NCBI GenBank assembly: GCA_029298735.1
Contig: JANSLP010000359.1
Coordinates: forward strand, 1-32,125
Length of the DNA: 32,125 bases
Direction: 5' to 3'
From: Ophiostoma sp. CBS 140.51
Taxonomy: Eukaryota; Ascomycota; Sordariomycetes; Ophiostomatales; Ophiostomataceae
Part shown: piece by piece, positions 18,805 to 29,645 of the stretch
Layout of the letters: each line of letters starts with the position of its first letter
Numbering within the stretch: the stretch's first letter is position 1
Program-made: the position numbers and the translations under genes
Notes under the pieces: model-generated
Database searches by the model: none
Told to the model about the DNA's origin: nothing
Seen by the model: the letters and a program-made list of their open reading frames with translations, nothing else

Positions 18805-20280
18805 ATGTCCCCTCCTCCTGCTTCGGAACTCCCTCCATACTCCTCGACCTCTTCCTCCGCCAACTCGACGTCGACCTCTCTACCCATCTCCTCGTCCATC
18901 TCTCCAGCACAACCGTCCGGCCCGACATACCGCAAGACGGTTCGCTTCCAAACGACCAACGATGAGGCAAAGAATATAAACAAGCACGGCCATGGCCCGC
19001 ATGCCGGTGGCAGCTCCAGCTCTGGTGTACCGCTGACAGGCTTATCGGCATCAACGCCAGCACCTCAACCTACCTACTCACGGGGTGGCTCTACTGTGAA
19101 TGGATACCATGCCCCAGCACCTACACCACTCGCAGCGGTAGGAAGTGCTCTACCCAGCAATGGCAACGGCAATGCAAACCAGAACCAAAGCTACCAGTCG
19201 AACTATGGCAGCAACAATAGCACACCCGGAAGTGGCCAGCCAAGCTACGACGGCGGCGATATCGATCGCAGCAATAGCAATGGAAGTAATGGGAGCGGCA
19301 GCGGCAGCAACAGCAACAGCAATAGCGGCGGTGGCGACGACGGCCAAGTGGCACGGCCCTCGCTGTTGCAGCCCCGCGTCGCCGTAGTGCTCGGTCTGCC
19401 GAGACTGTGGCACCTGCCGCTCTTTGCCTGTCGGTCGCTGTCGGTGTGCCCGGCCATTTGGTGGAGTCTGGGCATCTTTATTCGGCTGCTCGCACAGCTG
19501 CACGCACTGGCCGTGGCACGTGGTGTCTTTGGCGAGTTCAATACCAATGGCGGGAGTGGCAGTGGCGGTGGAGGCGGCTTTGGGAGCAGTGTGCCCGGTG
19601 TCGGCGCCATTGCGGCGGCTGCGCGAGGCAGTCTGGGTAACCTCCCCGATCGTGGTGCTGGGCTGTCGCTGGAGAGCCGACTGAAGCTGACAGAGACGGC
19701 GCTGGCTATGATCTGGGTATGTTCCACCTTCTTCTCTTTCCCCTTCATAGCAACAGGGACCCTGCTGACATTTACAGTGTGGCGCTTCTGCGTACTTGTC
19801 CTTTTTCTTTACCGACTGCCTCATGTCGAGATGGTAAGTCCTCACAACAACTCTACACTTTGACTCGGCACCTTCTAACAAGACAGGCTTCTCAACTACA
19901 CTCCACAAGCCACTATTGTCCGCCTGCTCGCCATCAACGCGCTCAACGGCTACCTCACTTCGTGGGTTATCTACCTTATGGGCAGCGGCGGCGACTCCCG
20001 CCTCTTACTGCCTGCCTGGGTTGCCATCGCCGCCATTCTGACGGGTTTGTATCACGGCACCCAGCGCAAGATCAACATACGCAAAGAAACGTCCATCTCC
20101 ATCAGCGTCTTTTCAGGTGCCAGCTTCATCAGCATGGTCTCGCTGCTGGCGCAGCTCTACTGGGACCGCCCCGAATACGTAGACGTGCCGGTTGTGGCGC
20201 TGACACGGCGCGTGTGCACAGAGGCAGCGCGCGTGGCTGGTAATCTGTTTGATATTGGCAATATTACGATGGATCTATGA
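18805..20280 (+). CDS. EOS1: EOS1, ER membrane protein needed for N-glycosylation and oxidative-stress tolerance
   Basis: Exons 18805-19716, 19778-19833 and 19887-20280; introns are 61 and 53 nt; the product is 453 aa. The first 185 residues are disordered (Ser, Pro, Asn, Gly-rich). The Eos1 domain then starts with LLQPRVAVVLGLPRLWHLPL and crosses the junctions as AMIW-CGASAYLSFFFTDCLMSRW-LLNYTPQATIVRLLAIN. It continues with four or more membrane segments (SWVIYLMGSGGDSRLLLPAW, AAILTGLYHGTQRKINIRKE, VFSGASFISMVSLLAQLYWD). These blocks match the fungal EOS1 family. A Gly/Ser-rich insertion at about residues 250-275 interrupts the domain. In yeast the protein lies in the ER membrane and its biochemical activity is unknown. 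The gene converges on the symporter gene. Confidence 0.88.
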
Positions 20281-21142
20281 GCACCTTCGCCCTCTTTATA
20301 CTCTTTATACTCTTTCATTTTTGCTCTTGTTCTGGGCTAGGAGGCGTTCAGTGAACTTTTCTTTCTTTCTTTTCTTCTTCTTTTCTTTAGGCGGCGTTTC
20401 ATTTTTCATTTACTTTTGTTTTATTTTTCTCATGTTCCACCGTCCATGCGCCGTCAATTTGTGCGCGAATTATTGACACCATTTTGTCCCGCATATTTTT
20501 GCTTTTCATGTCTTTTTGTGAAACATACCAATTCTTTTTTTCTTCTTGAAGTCGTGCTCTTGTTTGGTTACTTTCACAGGTTTCATATTTTTCACTGCGA
20601 GTTGGGAACAATTTGTGTGTGGTTGGTATAAATCAAAGCCAGGCCCAAGGCATACCATGAAATGGCATGGGCTATGGGCAAGACTCTTTGCCTTGTCGAG
20701 CTCCTTTTTTGTGTATTAACAACTTCCTCCTCTCTAATAACTATGAAAATGAGATTCTTTGCTTCGTGTACAAAAGAATATGTGTATGTGTAGCAAACTG
20801 AAAAAGTAACAAAAACCCCCAATCGATCTTTTGCTTGTGAACAATCTGATAATCAAAAAAATGTGTGGGTGAATGTCTTTGGGGTACATGATATCCAGTT
20901 TTGGTTTTGCGTTTGTTGTTGGGGCGTGTAGTCCTTTTTCCTCCAAACAATCATGCAAATTGCCGTCATCATAAAGATGAGTGGCGCTCTGTCCTTGAAG
21001 AAGAGACAGTTGATGAGAACCTCGGCAGTGGAAGAAGGGGAAACAGGAGTTGCCAGTCTTTTATTCCTGGCCTTCCATCTTGTCGAATGTTCTCCTTCCC
21101 TTCCAATGCGAGCTTATCTCCCGTGGTCCCACAGACATTCCT
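20281..21142. terminator. Convergent 3' spacer EOS1/SSS symporter
   Basis: 862 bases between convergent stops. It is T-rich on the EOS1 side (20310-20560) and A-rich nearer the symporter. Short frames have no domain signal. It is presumed to hold both 3' UTRs. Confidence 0.35.
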
Positions 21143-24140
21143 CTAGAAGTCCTTGTGGCCCTTGGGACCCTTGCGGCCCGACGTCTCTTCGTAGGCATCG
21201 ACGCTGCGGCCGGTAGCACTGCCGTAGGCCTCCTCGGCCGGGACGCTAACGACGGTCGTGCCAAAGGTCCCGCGGTCCGCATCCGCACCGAGGTCGCTGC
21301 TGCTAGCATGGGCACCAATCTCGTGGGCACGCGGGTTGATCGGCTGGAAAGGACGGCCCTGCTTGCGCGCGCGGATGAACTCGTAGCCCATGCGCAGAGC
21401 AAAGGAGCCGAAACCGAAGAGGATACCGCCAACGGGGGCGGCCACAAAAGCGCCAAAGGCACCCCAGTCACCCTCGTACAAGCCCTGCTCGAGCAGCAGC
21501 AGCTGGGCACCCGTGAGGGCCGAGCCGTAGTAGATGGTGCCAAAGATGAAGACGGTCAGCAGACCTCCGAGACCACCAATGATGACGTCCGTGCCGTTCC
21601 ACAGCGAGAAGCGGTCCCACAGGCCGAGGATAAGGACGGGGATGGTGGACGCAGACACCAAGTCGGAAATCAGGTAGATCTGCAGGATGCTAGGGGTCTT
21701 GAGAGCCAGAACAACGATAGGGACGATAATCAAGACGACACCTCCACGGATATAGATGGGGCCAAGGCGGTTGCGGAAGATGTCGTTGGAGGCAGACGAG
21801 ACCATGGCGCTCTGAAGAGAGTCGAAGGCGGCCGTGGACAAGCTGACAGACATGACGAGGACAATACCGACGACCCAGTTGGGCAGCTCAGCAAGAAGCA
21901 GGAAGAAAGCAACGCTACTGTCAGCATCCGCGGGATCGACACCCTCACCAGGGTACGCGCCAGACCAGACAGCGACAAGGCCACCAACACCAACAAGCGT
22001 CAGGATGATCAGGATGCAAACGGCCGCAATGGAGATGCCGATCCACAGATCTTTGTCCGTGCGCGAAGCAAAGGTGCGCAGCCAGAAGTTGGACAAGAAA
22101 AAGTCGTTGGTCAGGATGGCAATAGGAAGGATGTACAGCAGCTGCCAGCCGAGCAGGTTGGCGTTGAGCAGGCCGGAGTCAATCACATCCTGGTGCTGAA
22201 TATGAGTCTTAGTGCCGACCGTGATGGAGGCAATGACAATGAGGCCAAGAACTAAGGCACCCTGAATGTTGTCCGTGATAAACGAGATACGGAAGCCACC
22301 AACAGCTACAAGGAACGTCAGAAATGACTCAATATGGTAGCCTTGCCTAATACAAAATACACCCTGGCAGTGTTACATACCCGTGTAGATAGTCGTGACG
22401 ACGCATTCCACAATAACAGCCGGGAGGCCGTTGAGGCCAGTCAACGCGGTGACCACTTGACCAATGGCAGACAGCTCAGCCACCATGTAGAGGAAGAGCG
22501 TGGCCAGGGTAAGGAAACCGAGGAAGATGGCGGCGGGGAGGCCATACCGTTGGCGAGTCCATTCGGTCAGGACGAAGCCGTCGGGGCACTTGCGGCGGAT
22601 GGCCGGGCCGAGGGCGGCAAAAACGAACAGCGGCAGGGCGGACGACAGAGCGTAGACGAGGACACCCTGAAGACCCGAGATGACGGCCAGCTGAGGGTAC
22701 GAGAACAGGATACCGGAACCGAGAGCTACCTAGTCAGCGATCCGAAACGGGGGAAGGGCAGGAGAAGGTTGTTTAAAGGTCGTGACCAGAGGTTAGAGGG
22801 AGGAGGAAAGCAGGGCAACTCTTGGAAGAGTGGTGGAGGAGAGGAGACGAAGTGAAGCAGGGGAGGGTGAAGTGGTATGGACAGGGAGGGAGTATTTGGA
22901 AGAGCGGCAGCACTTTCCCCACGCAAGTATTATCTTGATCGAGTAATTACGGTACAGTCTCAGCTTCGTCACAACATTGGAAAGAGGCAGGGAGGGAAAA
23001 GTGTTCGGCCTGGTGAAGTCGAGAGCTCCGCCTCGCAAGGAAGCAGCATGTTCTCGTCTTCGGTTTCGAAATCTCTTTTTCTCTCTCTTTCTCTCTCCGC
23101 TGTATGGACTCAGCGCCCGTAGTGAGCCGCAGTCCCCTCTTTACTGACCCAGAACCAGGCCCCCATCGCATCATGGCAAACCAAGATAGACGTGGCCTGG
23201 CACCGGCCTAAAGAGAGGAACAGAGAACACGGTGTGAGCGTAACGCTAAACGAACCTGGTACTTGACGATATCTGGGTAGTTGGATGGCGAACGGCCGGA
23301 ACGGCGCCCCAGTCCCTGTGAGCCGTGTTCTAGACTGTAGAGGCGAAGGGAGTTCCTTTGTCGAAAGGGCCGGTGTAGATCTTCAAGGACCTCCGTTTCA
23401 CGGGAGGCCAAAGTCGAAAAAAGCAAGCCGTTCGCAGCCATGCGAGGTGCCGGGCGTGGCGGTGTAACCTGCATGAAATACCTGTTCCTGCCTGCTGATG
23501 CTTTCTGTGCATCGTGCCCGGTGGCGGAGAATTGCCTTCTCATAGGAAAGGAAAAAAAGACTGCCGCCGCTCTTCAAATGATCCCTCTCTTGCATTGATT
23601 ACCAAAGGGGTGGAACTGGCCACCACAGGTTCTCAATATGGTCTGATGTCTTTGGTCTATGCCCTGCTTCCTCATGTGAGGAGAGGACGACCTCCTTTCA
23701 AAAACTCACCAGAGGCGATAAAGTTCAAGGCAAGCGGCAGAGCTGTAGTCCCATAAAAATCCAAGAGAGGCACGCAACAAGCGCAGGCAGGTCAGTGGTT
23801 AGTCAAATGTTCGGCCGACAAGTAAGACGCGAAAGTGCCGGCTCAATGGAGCACAGAAACAGAAGCGAAAAGAGCAGCGCGCGGAGGGAATGTCCAAGAG
23901 AGCAAAGTACCCGTCTGCGTTCTGTTGCCGGCCAGTAAGTCGCCGCTCTTGGTCTGCTTGCGCAGATGCCAGGCGATGCCGGTGCCGAGCAGACTGTTGA
24001 AAAGCGTTGTGTTAGTGGCAGTGCTCTGCGCGTCGGCCCGCGGCCTTATCCATCTCTCGAACCCCTCTTAAATCTCACAGGAAAGCGCCATAAGTCAGGT
24101 AGATGATGGCATTGGAAGCCTGAAACGAAGGCTGTCCCAT
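21143..24140 (-). CDS. Sodium:solute symporter (SSS) family transporter, possibly urea/polyamine-type
   Basis: Five exons: 24140-24079, 23993-23911, 23742-23710 (only 33 nt), 22725-22381 and 22305-21143; 561 aa. Spliced frame continuity gives MGQPSFQASNAIIYLTYGAF, LLLGTGIAWHLRKQTKSGDL, RTQT-ALPLALNFIAS-ALGSGILFSYPQLA, and TTIYT-AVGGFRISFITDNIQG. A charged loop after membrane segment 3 reads RRKCPDGFVLTEWTRQRYG, and ILTNDFFLSNFWLRTFASRT follows further on. About 12-13 hydrophobic segments are present, then a cytosolic tail ending GRKGPKGHKDF. This layout is typical of fungal SSS proteins often labelled urea transporters. The N-terminus does not look like classic Dur3, so substrate is open. Introns are 85, 168, 984 and 75 nt; the third is exceptional. 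Confidence 0.83.
22726..23709 (-). other. 984-nt intron in the SSS transporter gene
   Basis: About ten times the size of most introns here. The donor is GTGAGT. On the sense strand the 3' end reads CTGACTAGGTAG, with two AGs 4 nt apart. The first is only about 4 nt from the likely branch A, and only the second keeps the frame (FIAS-ALGSG). No ORF, snoRNA box pair or transposon end was recognised inside. Confidence 0.6.
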
Positions 24141-25461
24141 TGTCGCGGTGGGATTTGGTGGGATTCGAAAGTCAGTCGCGTTGGGTCGAGATGTTGCAAA
24201 TCGCGTGTCGATGCGATGGAAACGAAGTACTTTAACGATAAAAAGGCTGATGGTGGTGAAAAGAGAACAATACTGTACAAATGAAGAGGCACGATGGGAT
24301 GCGCTGTTTAATGTACCGCAATGAAAAGTTTGCGTTGTTTTGAGAGCAGGAGAGCTGATTTAACTTTTTCTCCTCGACTTGATTTTTTCACTCATTGTTT
24401 CCTCTTTTTCCCGTACTTTCCGCCATTTGCGCGCGTGTAGGACCATGCACTCGCCGTAAGTCGGAAGGTGCTAGGGACCCAGGCCATATGGACAGCCGGC
24501 AATAGACGTCGACAGCCGCAAGCTACCGCCCGAAAAGGGAAGGTCCGGGGGGGATTCCCAGCAAATTCACGTTTTCTTCTCCGTAATTAGGACGCCTTCT
24601 AGGGCAAGAACGGGCGGTAAACCGTTTTTACAGCGGGCCAGTGACTAAAAGACTCTAATAACAGTGTGTGGATAATACTCCGTAGTTTATTGTCGAGTTT
24701 GCATCGTCAAAACACAGTCTCCAAGTACACGATGCAGGGCCCGTCTAAAAAGAACTTTGAAGATCCTGTGTGACCTTCAGAGTGCCTGCCACGAATGGCG
24801 ATGTTTTCCTGCCCTCCATCACAACAGCTGTGCTTCTCTTGCCACTTTATGCTCAATGCTGCATTGCACCTTCCCCTCCTTGTGCGTGCCTTCCCTCCCA
24901 CATCCTTCAATGACCGCTACATTTTTCTATTCTCCCTTGCACCTTCTTCCAATTTTCATTTCATGTCTTGCGACTTCCTAACGCAATGGCGTTAACGCCT
25001 TGCAGTAGTGTGGGGGCACCAATTTCAAAGGCCAGTCGCATCGTCCTCTGGCCCAGAAGAAAACCACAAAATGAAAAATCTTGGCTTTTGGACTCGGGCA
25101 TCTCGCTTTCATCTCATTCGCCTGTCCAATACAGCTGACACGCAGACGACGGTATGCGGTATCTGACTTGGACAGCCTATTGTAGGATGTGGACCAGGGC
25201 CGGCACCGCTTTCAGACCCGGTGTAAGTGCTCCGTTCACGGTCCGGCCTCATCTTACTGAGGCCACAATATGAAAACCTTTGCACGATTCCATCGGAAGC
25301 AGCCTTGCTATTTTGATTTTTATTTCCTCTCTTTCCGTTTTTACGATTTTGCAGTCCTGGATGCAGACATCGTTGGCAGGCCTCCAACGGCAGGTGTTGA
25401 TCGTGACTGCCCTCGGCCGTATTTTTGGTGATCGTGTTGCTCGTGTTTACTTACTGTCGGT

Positions 25462-25846
25462 CGCGCTTACCTTCTCGTGCATATCTTTGGCCTCACCTGC
25501 CTCATTTGCCTTACCTGCGCTTGCCTTGCCGCGACCCTATCTCGTCTATGTGCACACCGGTTGCACTTGCCTGCTCCCTCGCGTCTAATCTCTGGCCGTG
25601 TCTGCCTCGCTTGTCCTGCCTGCTTACGCTTTCTCCATATTCTCATAACACGCAACCCGCCCTCGCGCTTGTTCGACATCCTACATCCCATCATGATAAT
25701 GTCTACCGCGCTTGTGTTCCATCTACCGATGCATGCAAGCATCCTCGACGATCCTTCCATTGGAGGCCCTCCCATCTGCCTTACGGACCCATATTCATCG
25801 CGCTTGTTTGGGTTGCATCTACCTTGCTGGCGCTTGCTCGCGCTTG
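25462..25846. repeat. Array of CGCGCTT motifs
   Basis: Exact CGCGCTT begins at 25462, 25664, 25707, 25799 and 25839, all on the same strand, with near-copies GCGCTTG at 25517 and 25830. The copies at 25707 and 25799 are both followed 10-17 bases later by CATCTACC, suggesting decayed repeat units rather than isolated heptamers. Purpose unknown. Confidence 0.5.
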
Positions 25847-28410
25847 TCTTCGACCTGTTTGGGCCGCAGACTCGAAAAGATATCTCCAAGGATCATCGCC
25901 CATTATGAGGCATATCAGGCGTATTAGGCTAATCAGTATCCTCAAGTTGGGGTCTGTACAACCCTACAACAAACGAGACGTTGACCCTTGCTCGGGCATC
26001 GCCGTACGACCGGTACGGCGGCAGTAGGATTTTTTCCAGCAGATTGTGGTATTTCTGGCAGGGCTCGCGGCTAACTAGCAAGCGAAACAGGAAACGAAAC
26101 CAAAACCAAAATGGCATCACAACGGAGGTCGAAACAGCGAAGAGAACGAAACCAAAAACAAAAACACAACTAAACAGAGCCAAAAACAGCAAGGCACTGT
26201 TAATGGCACTGCTGGCCAGAGCCAGCCTTACAGTGGGAGCAGCCCCTTCAATTTTCTTGCATGCGCCGCCTTCCTGGGGGGCTTTCTCGACTCGGGTTGT
26301 GGCTGAGCAGCAGTGCAGTCTGACACCCCCCTGTCCCCCAGAGACCCTTGTCCACTCAGTCGACCCTCCCGGTTTTTCGGGTGGCGGCGGACCTGCTTGG
26401 GGCTCTTATGGGGCCGTGCACTTTCCCGTTGCTGTATGTTCTGCATGTTTGAACGCGGCTCTGTGGCCGGCGCTCTCTGCCGCCGCCACCACCCACCACC
26501 AGCATCGACAAAGGATCACACCCCAGTGTGCCACGAGCTTCATGGGGGGAAAGAGCGTCTTGGTCCAGAACCATTCTCAGATGTGGATGCCTTGATGCAC
26601 GGTGATCCTCTCTGCCCTACGAGCGGCTCTGCTCTGACCTACGGCCATACGAACTCTACGATTTGGGTAGGCCCTTGCGAAGTTGCTCGCCTATCGTCAA
26701 CGACATGTCTTGAATTGTGCTTCATTTTGAGGAGTGGGCGAGATACTCAGAAACAACTGTGTTAGTGAGAGCATCTTAGACCTCTGGCACGATCGATCAC
26801 TCTACCAAACACTGCTTCACTTTCACTTCACGGTATTGACGATGTGTAGCATGGTATTTTCTTGTCGTCTACTCCGTCCCCGCCCCCGTTTCTTCATCTC
26901 CACCTCTGTTGTCACAGTTTCTGGCCGTATGCTTCGTATCATTTTAAGAGGCCAGGCTGGCAAGCTTCATCCTCCAGACTTTGATGCCCAATACCACTGA
27001 GACATTGAGAGTGTCTATCGTTAAATGCACCGAAGAAGCGCGTTAATCGCGAGCCGAAAAATACAGGGATGAGTTGTTGATCTGCCTGTCCAGTTGAAGA
27101 ATAAACGACCTCAACGACAGGCGTCCATGTCCAACCGGAAGATAATGAACTATCAAACTGGCATACTCCATAGAAATGTCTTTCCCGACGAATGCGACAT
27201 CCTAGAGGGAGCAGAGGCCATGCCATGGCCATGCCAAATGTCGCAAGGCCAGCCACAGGTCGACGGGAGGCCCAAGCTCGAAGCTTAGCACTCGAGCAAA
27301 CACCCTGCCATTGGGGGCCAGAACGCCGGTGAGAACTTGCCAAAAACGGCTTTGGAGGAGAAAAGAGATGTCAAGAGGTCGAGAGAATGATATGGAGACT
27401 GCAGTCGGGAGGAATGTGGCCTTTTGGTCACTGATTTTGGTGTGCTTATTTTCGCCGATACGAGAAATACGGAGAACCACACAGACGGCGTCAAAAAGGC
27501 CTGCCACTTTCCTGGCTTCCTACTTGCTGCGGCAGGCGGCCTAACCGGACACACTAAGTATTTCAAATAAATGGGTTTATTTCCCTTTGTATCTGCCCTT
27601 TCCCACCAAAACCAGCCACTACTTCCATCGTCAACTTCCCTGCACTGAGGCTCAAGCACCTCTTGCGCAGCAATTATGGGGACCTTTGGGGAGGCTCTTT
27701 CACACGGCTTTTGTTCCGCCCCCTCTGCACAACAGCATGCTCACTATTTTTATACATGGGTTTTATGAGGCCTTTCCTGTTGTGTCGCCTCCCAGGACCC
27801 CTCTCTGCCAATCGTATCTCGATATGATCCGGACGGGGGTGTCTTTTGGCAACGGTCCCACAGACCGCTGTTCAAGTTTCGGACGAAAGAGGATGAGGTT
27901 GACCAAGATTGTTGGACGGCCGAGAGACATGACGGAACTGAATGCCTGCTCCCTGTATGTTATGTTCATTGTATTCCTAAAGAGGATGCAAACAATACTC
28001 CGAAGACAAGACTCCACTCCTAGCACTGGGTAGTGCTCTTTCCTACGCAGGTCCTTTCTCGGACCTTTGCCGTTTAACGCGCATTGTAACGATGGACAAG
28101 AGGGAGAGTTCGGCAAGGGCAGCCTGCAAAGGAGAGGGGTTGCCGTATTCCGCATTCTAGAATTGACTTTGGAGCAGCTCTTGTTATTCTTCGTGCCGAG
28201 TGATGCAGACGTCTCATCGTCAAGTTACACCTTGGACAATGTCTATACCAATCTCGCCTTCTCTTCCATTTTCGTTTCGTTTCTCAAACCATTGATCCTC
28301 CTAATAAATCCTGTGCCTCTTTCCATCCTACCTGAGGCCATCCGTGCACGATTCCTCTCTTAATTCCTCCACTTTTGAGTGCGCTTCTAAAAATACAGGG
28401 ATCGCGAAAA

Positions 28411-28434
28411 AAGCTACCCCAGAAGCTACCCCAG
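28411..28434. repeat. Tandem duplicated 12-mer AAGCTACCCCAG
   Basis: Two exact adjacent copies (28411-28422 and 28423-28434), about 630 bases upstream of the first ATG of the small serine-rich gene. Confidence 0.75.
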
Positions 28435-29060
28435 AATAACAACCACCCTGCAAGGCTGTACACGTCGGTGTCGCCGACGTCACGTTTTCTCAACTTCACC
28501 TCTACCTCTTTAATCCATTATTGTTTTATCGAAACTCCAAAACACGATTTCTTTTTTTATTTTTACCTATACATTTATATTCTATTTTTCTTTTTTTAAT
28601 TTTCTGCCTCGTAACAAATATCTTTTCTGTTCATCTGCTTCCCTTGCATACTTTTTTGGAGCATCTCGACCTCCCCCTTGTCATCTCGTCTGCATCGTGT
28701 AGGCCCTCTTTTCCTACATCCTATATCCCACATCCCGCTTTCCACTTTAACATCACATCGACTCACCAAAGGATCCCGGGATAGATTTCAAGGTGTGTGG
28801 GGGTCTGGGTCTGGACAACAACTCAGCCTAGGCAGATCAAGAACGGAAAGGAAGCTCTGATACAACGGTAAACAGCAATCCTGCATCAACAAACTTGCAA
28901 GCCTGCAGACCATCGACGGACCTCACCTCATTCACTCACTCACATTTGTGGCAACTTCACATCGAGCCGTCTCCAGGCTGTCAAACTCTCATCCTTCAGG
29001 AAACTGAAAATCTCAAACAAAAAAATCCATATAAACATCCTGCACTCCTTCACGATAGAC

Positions 29061-29645
29061 ATGATCAGGATGAATTCTCGTTCTGTACCACCTCCTCCGC
29101 CTCCTCCGCCTCATCTCTCATCATCATCACCTTCCCCAGCTTCTTTAACATCCTCATTGTCACTGTTACCACCATCGTCTACGACCTTGTCATCATCCTC
29201 ATCCTCATTCTCACCAACATCGAAGCCACCGACTGCTGCTTTACCTACTCCTCCCACGCGGTCATCCTCTGCCTCTCCTTCTGCGGCACCGTCACCTTCT
29301 ACATCGTCATCCCTGGTACTTACTACCACCAATACCACTACCACCGCCAACATGAGCTCCCTCGACAAGGACCGGCTCCAGCAGGAGATGTCCTCGCTGC
29401 CCCTTTCATCCATCTCAACGTCCATTGCGGCTTCGTCAACCTCCACGGCGGCTGCAGCCAGCTCATCCAACACGATCAGCTACTCGCTTTCACCGTAAGT
29501 TCTGGCCATCACCTACACAGATACAATAAATATTCAAAATGCTAACGGATTCAGTGCATCCACATCCAACCCGGCTTTCCTTGGCATGGTCATCACTGGT
29601 GCCGTCAACGAGGTTCTCTCGTCGACCACCAACTACTCTTCGTGA
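29061..29645 (+). CDS. Small serine-rich protein, two exons, function unknown
   Basis: Exon 1 runs to 29494 (donor GTAAGT) and exon 2 is 29555-29645 (GCTAAC branch, TTCAG acceptor). Two starts are possible. The upstream ATG at 29061 gives 174 aa beginning with a Pro8 run and Ser/Thr/Pro repeats. The ATG at 29352, in the strong context GCCAACATGAG, gives 77 aa. I prefer 29352, because composition changes there to MSSLDKDRLQQEMSSLPLSS. The C-terminus, in exon 2, reads NPAFLGMVITGAVNEVLSST and ends NYSS. I recognise no family. The canonical intron and long CT-rich leader favour a real transcript. Another frame through this region is Ile/Leu-rich only because it shifts TCATC repeats. Confidence 0.5.

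Larger units (their letters stand above)
24141..29060. other. Gene-poor 4.9 kb region upstream of the symporter and the small serine-rich gene
   Basis: No open frame here has recognisable domains, convincing coding texture or consistent splice signals. The longest frames (25.4-26.0 kb) overlap in all three phases because of a C/T-rich composition poor in stops. It contains the CGCGCTT motif array, a 7-bp GCCGTAC/GTACGGC inverted repeat (26001-26019), a duplicated AACGAAACCAAAA (26093-26105 and 26145-26157), an AAATAAA/TTTATTT hairpin (27565-27582) and a tandem 12-mer (28411-28434). T-rich sequence at 28500-28620 may begin the leader of the gene at 29 kb. A large promoter or noncoding transcripts are possible. 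Confidence 0.5.

Noticed and set aside
21050..22255. 401-codon open frame antisense to the SSS transporter
   Set aside because: Asp/Gly/Asn-rich composition with no recognisable fold; it is a shadow of the hydrophobic transporter frame.
25425..26027. 200-codon open frame in the gene desert
   Set aside because: Other phases are open over the same stretch, composition follows the C/T-rich DNA, and no domain or splice support is visible.
26111..26173. 20-codon basic ORF (MASQRRSKQRR...) in a strong ATG context
   Set aside because: Too short to judge; it arises within a repetitive GAAACNAAAA stretch. It could only be supported by ribosome profiling.
28895..29545. 216-codon Ile/Leu/His-rich frame with apparent membrane segments
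   Set aside because: It is the shifted reading of TCATC-type serine repeats. The serine frame has the better start context and a canonical intron continuing in frame.
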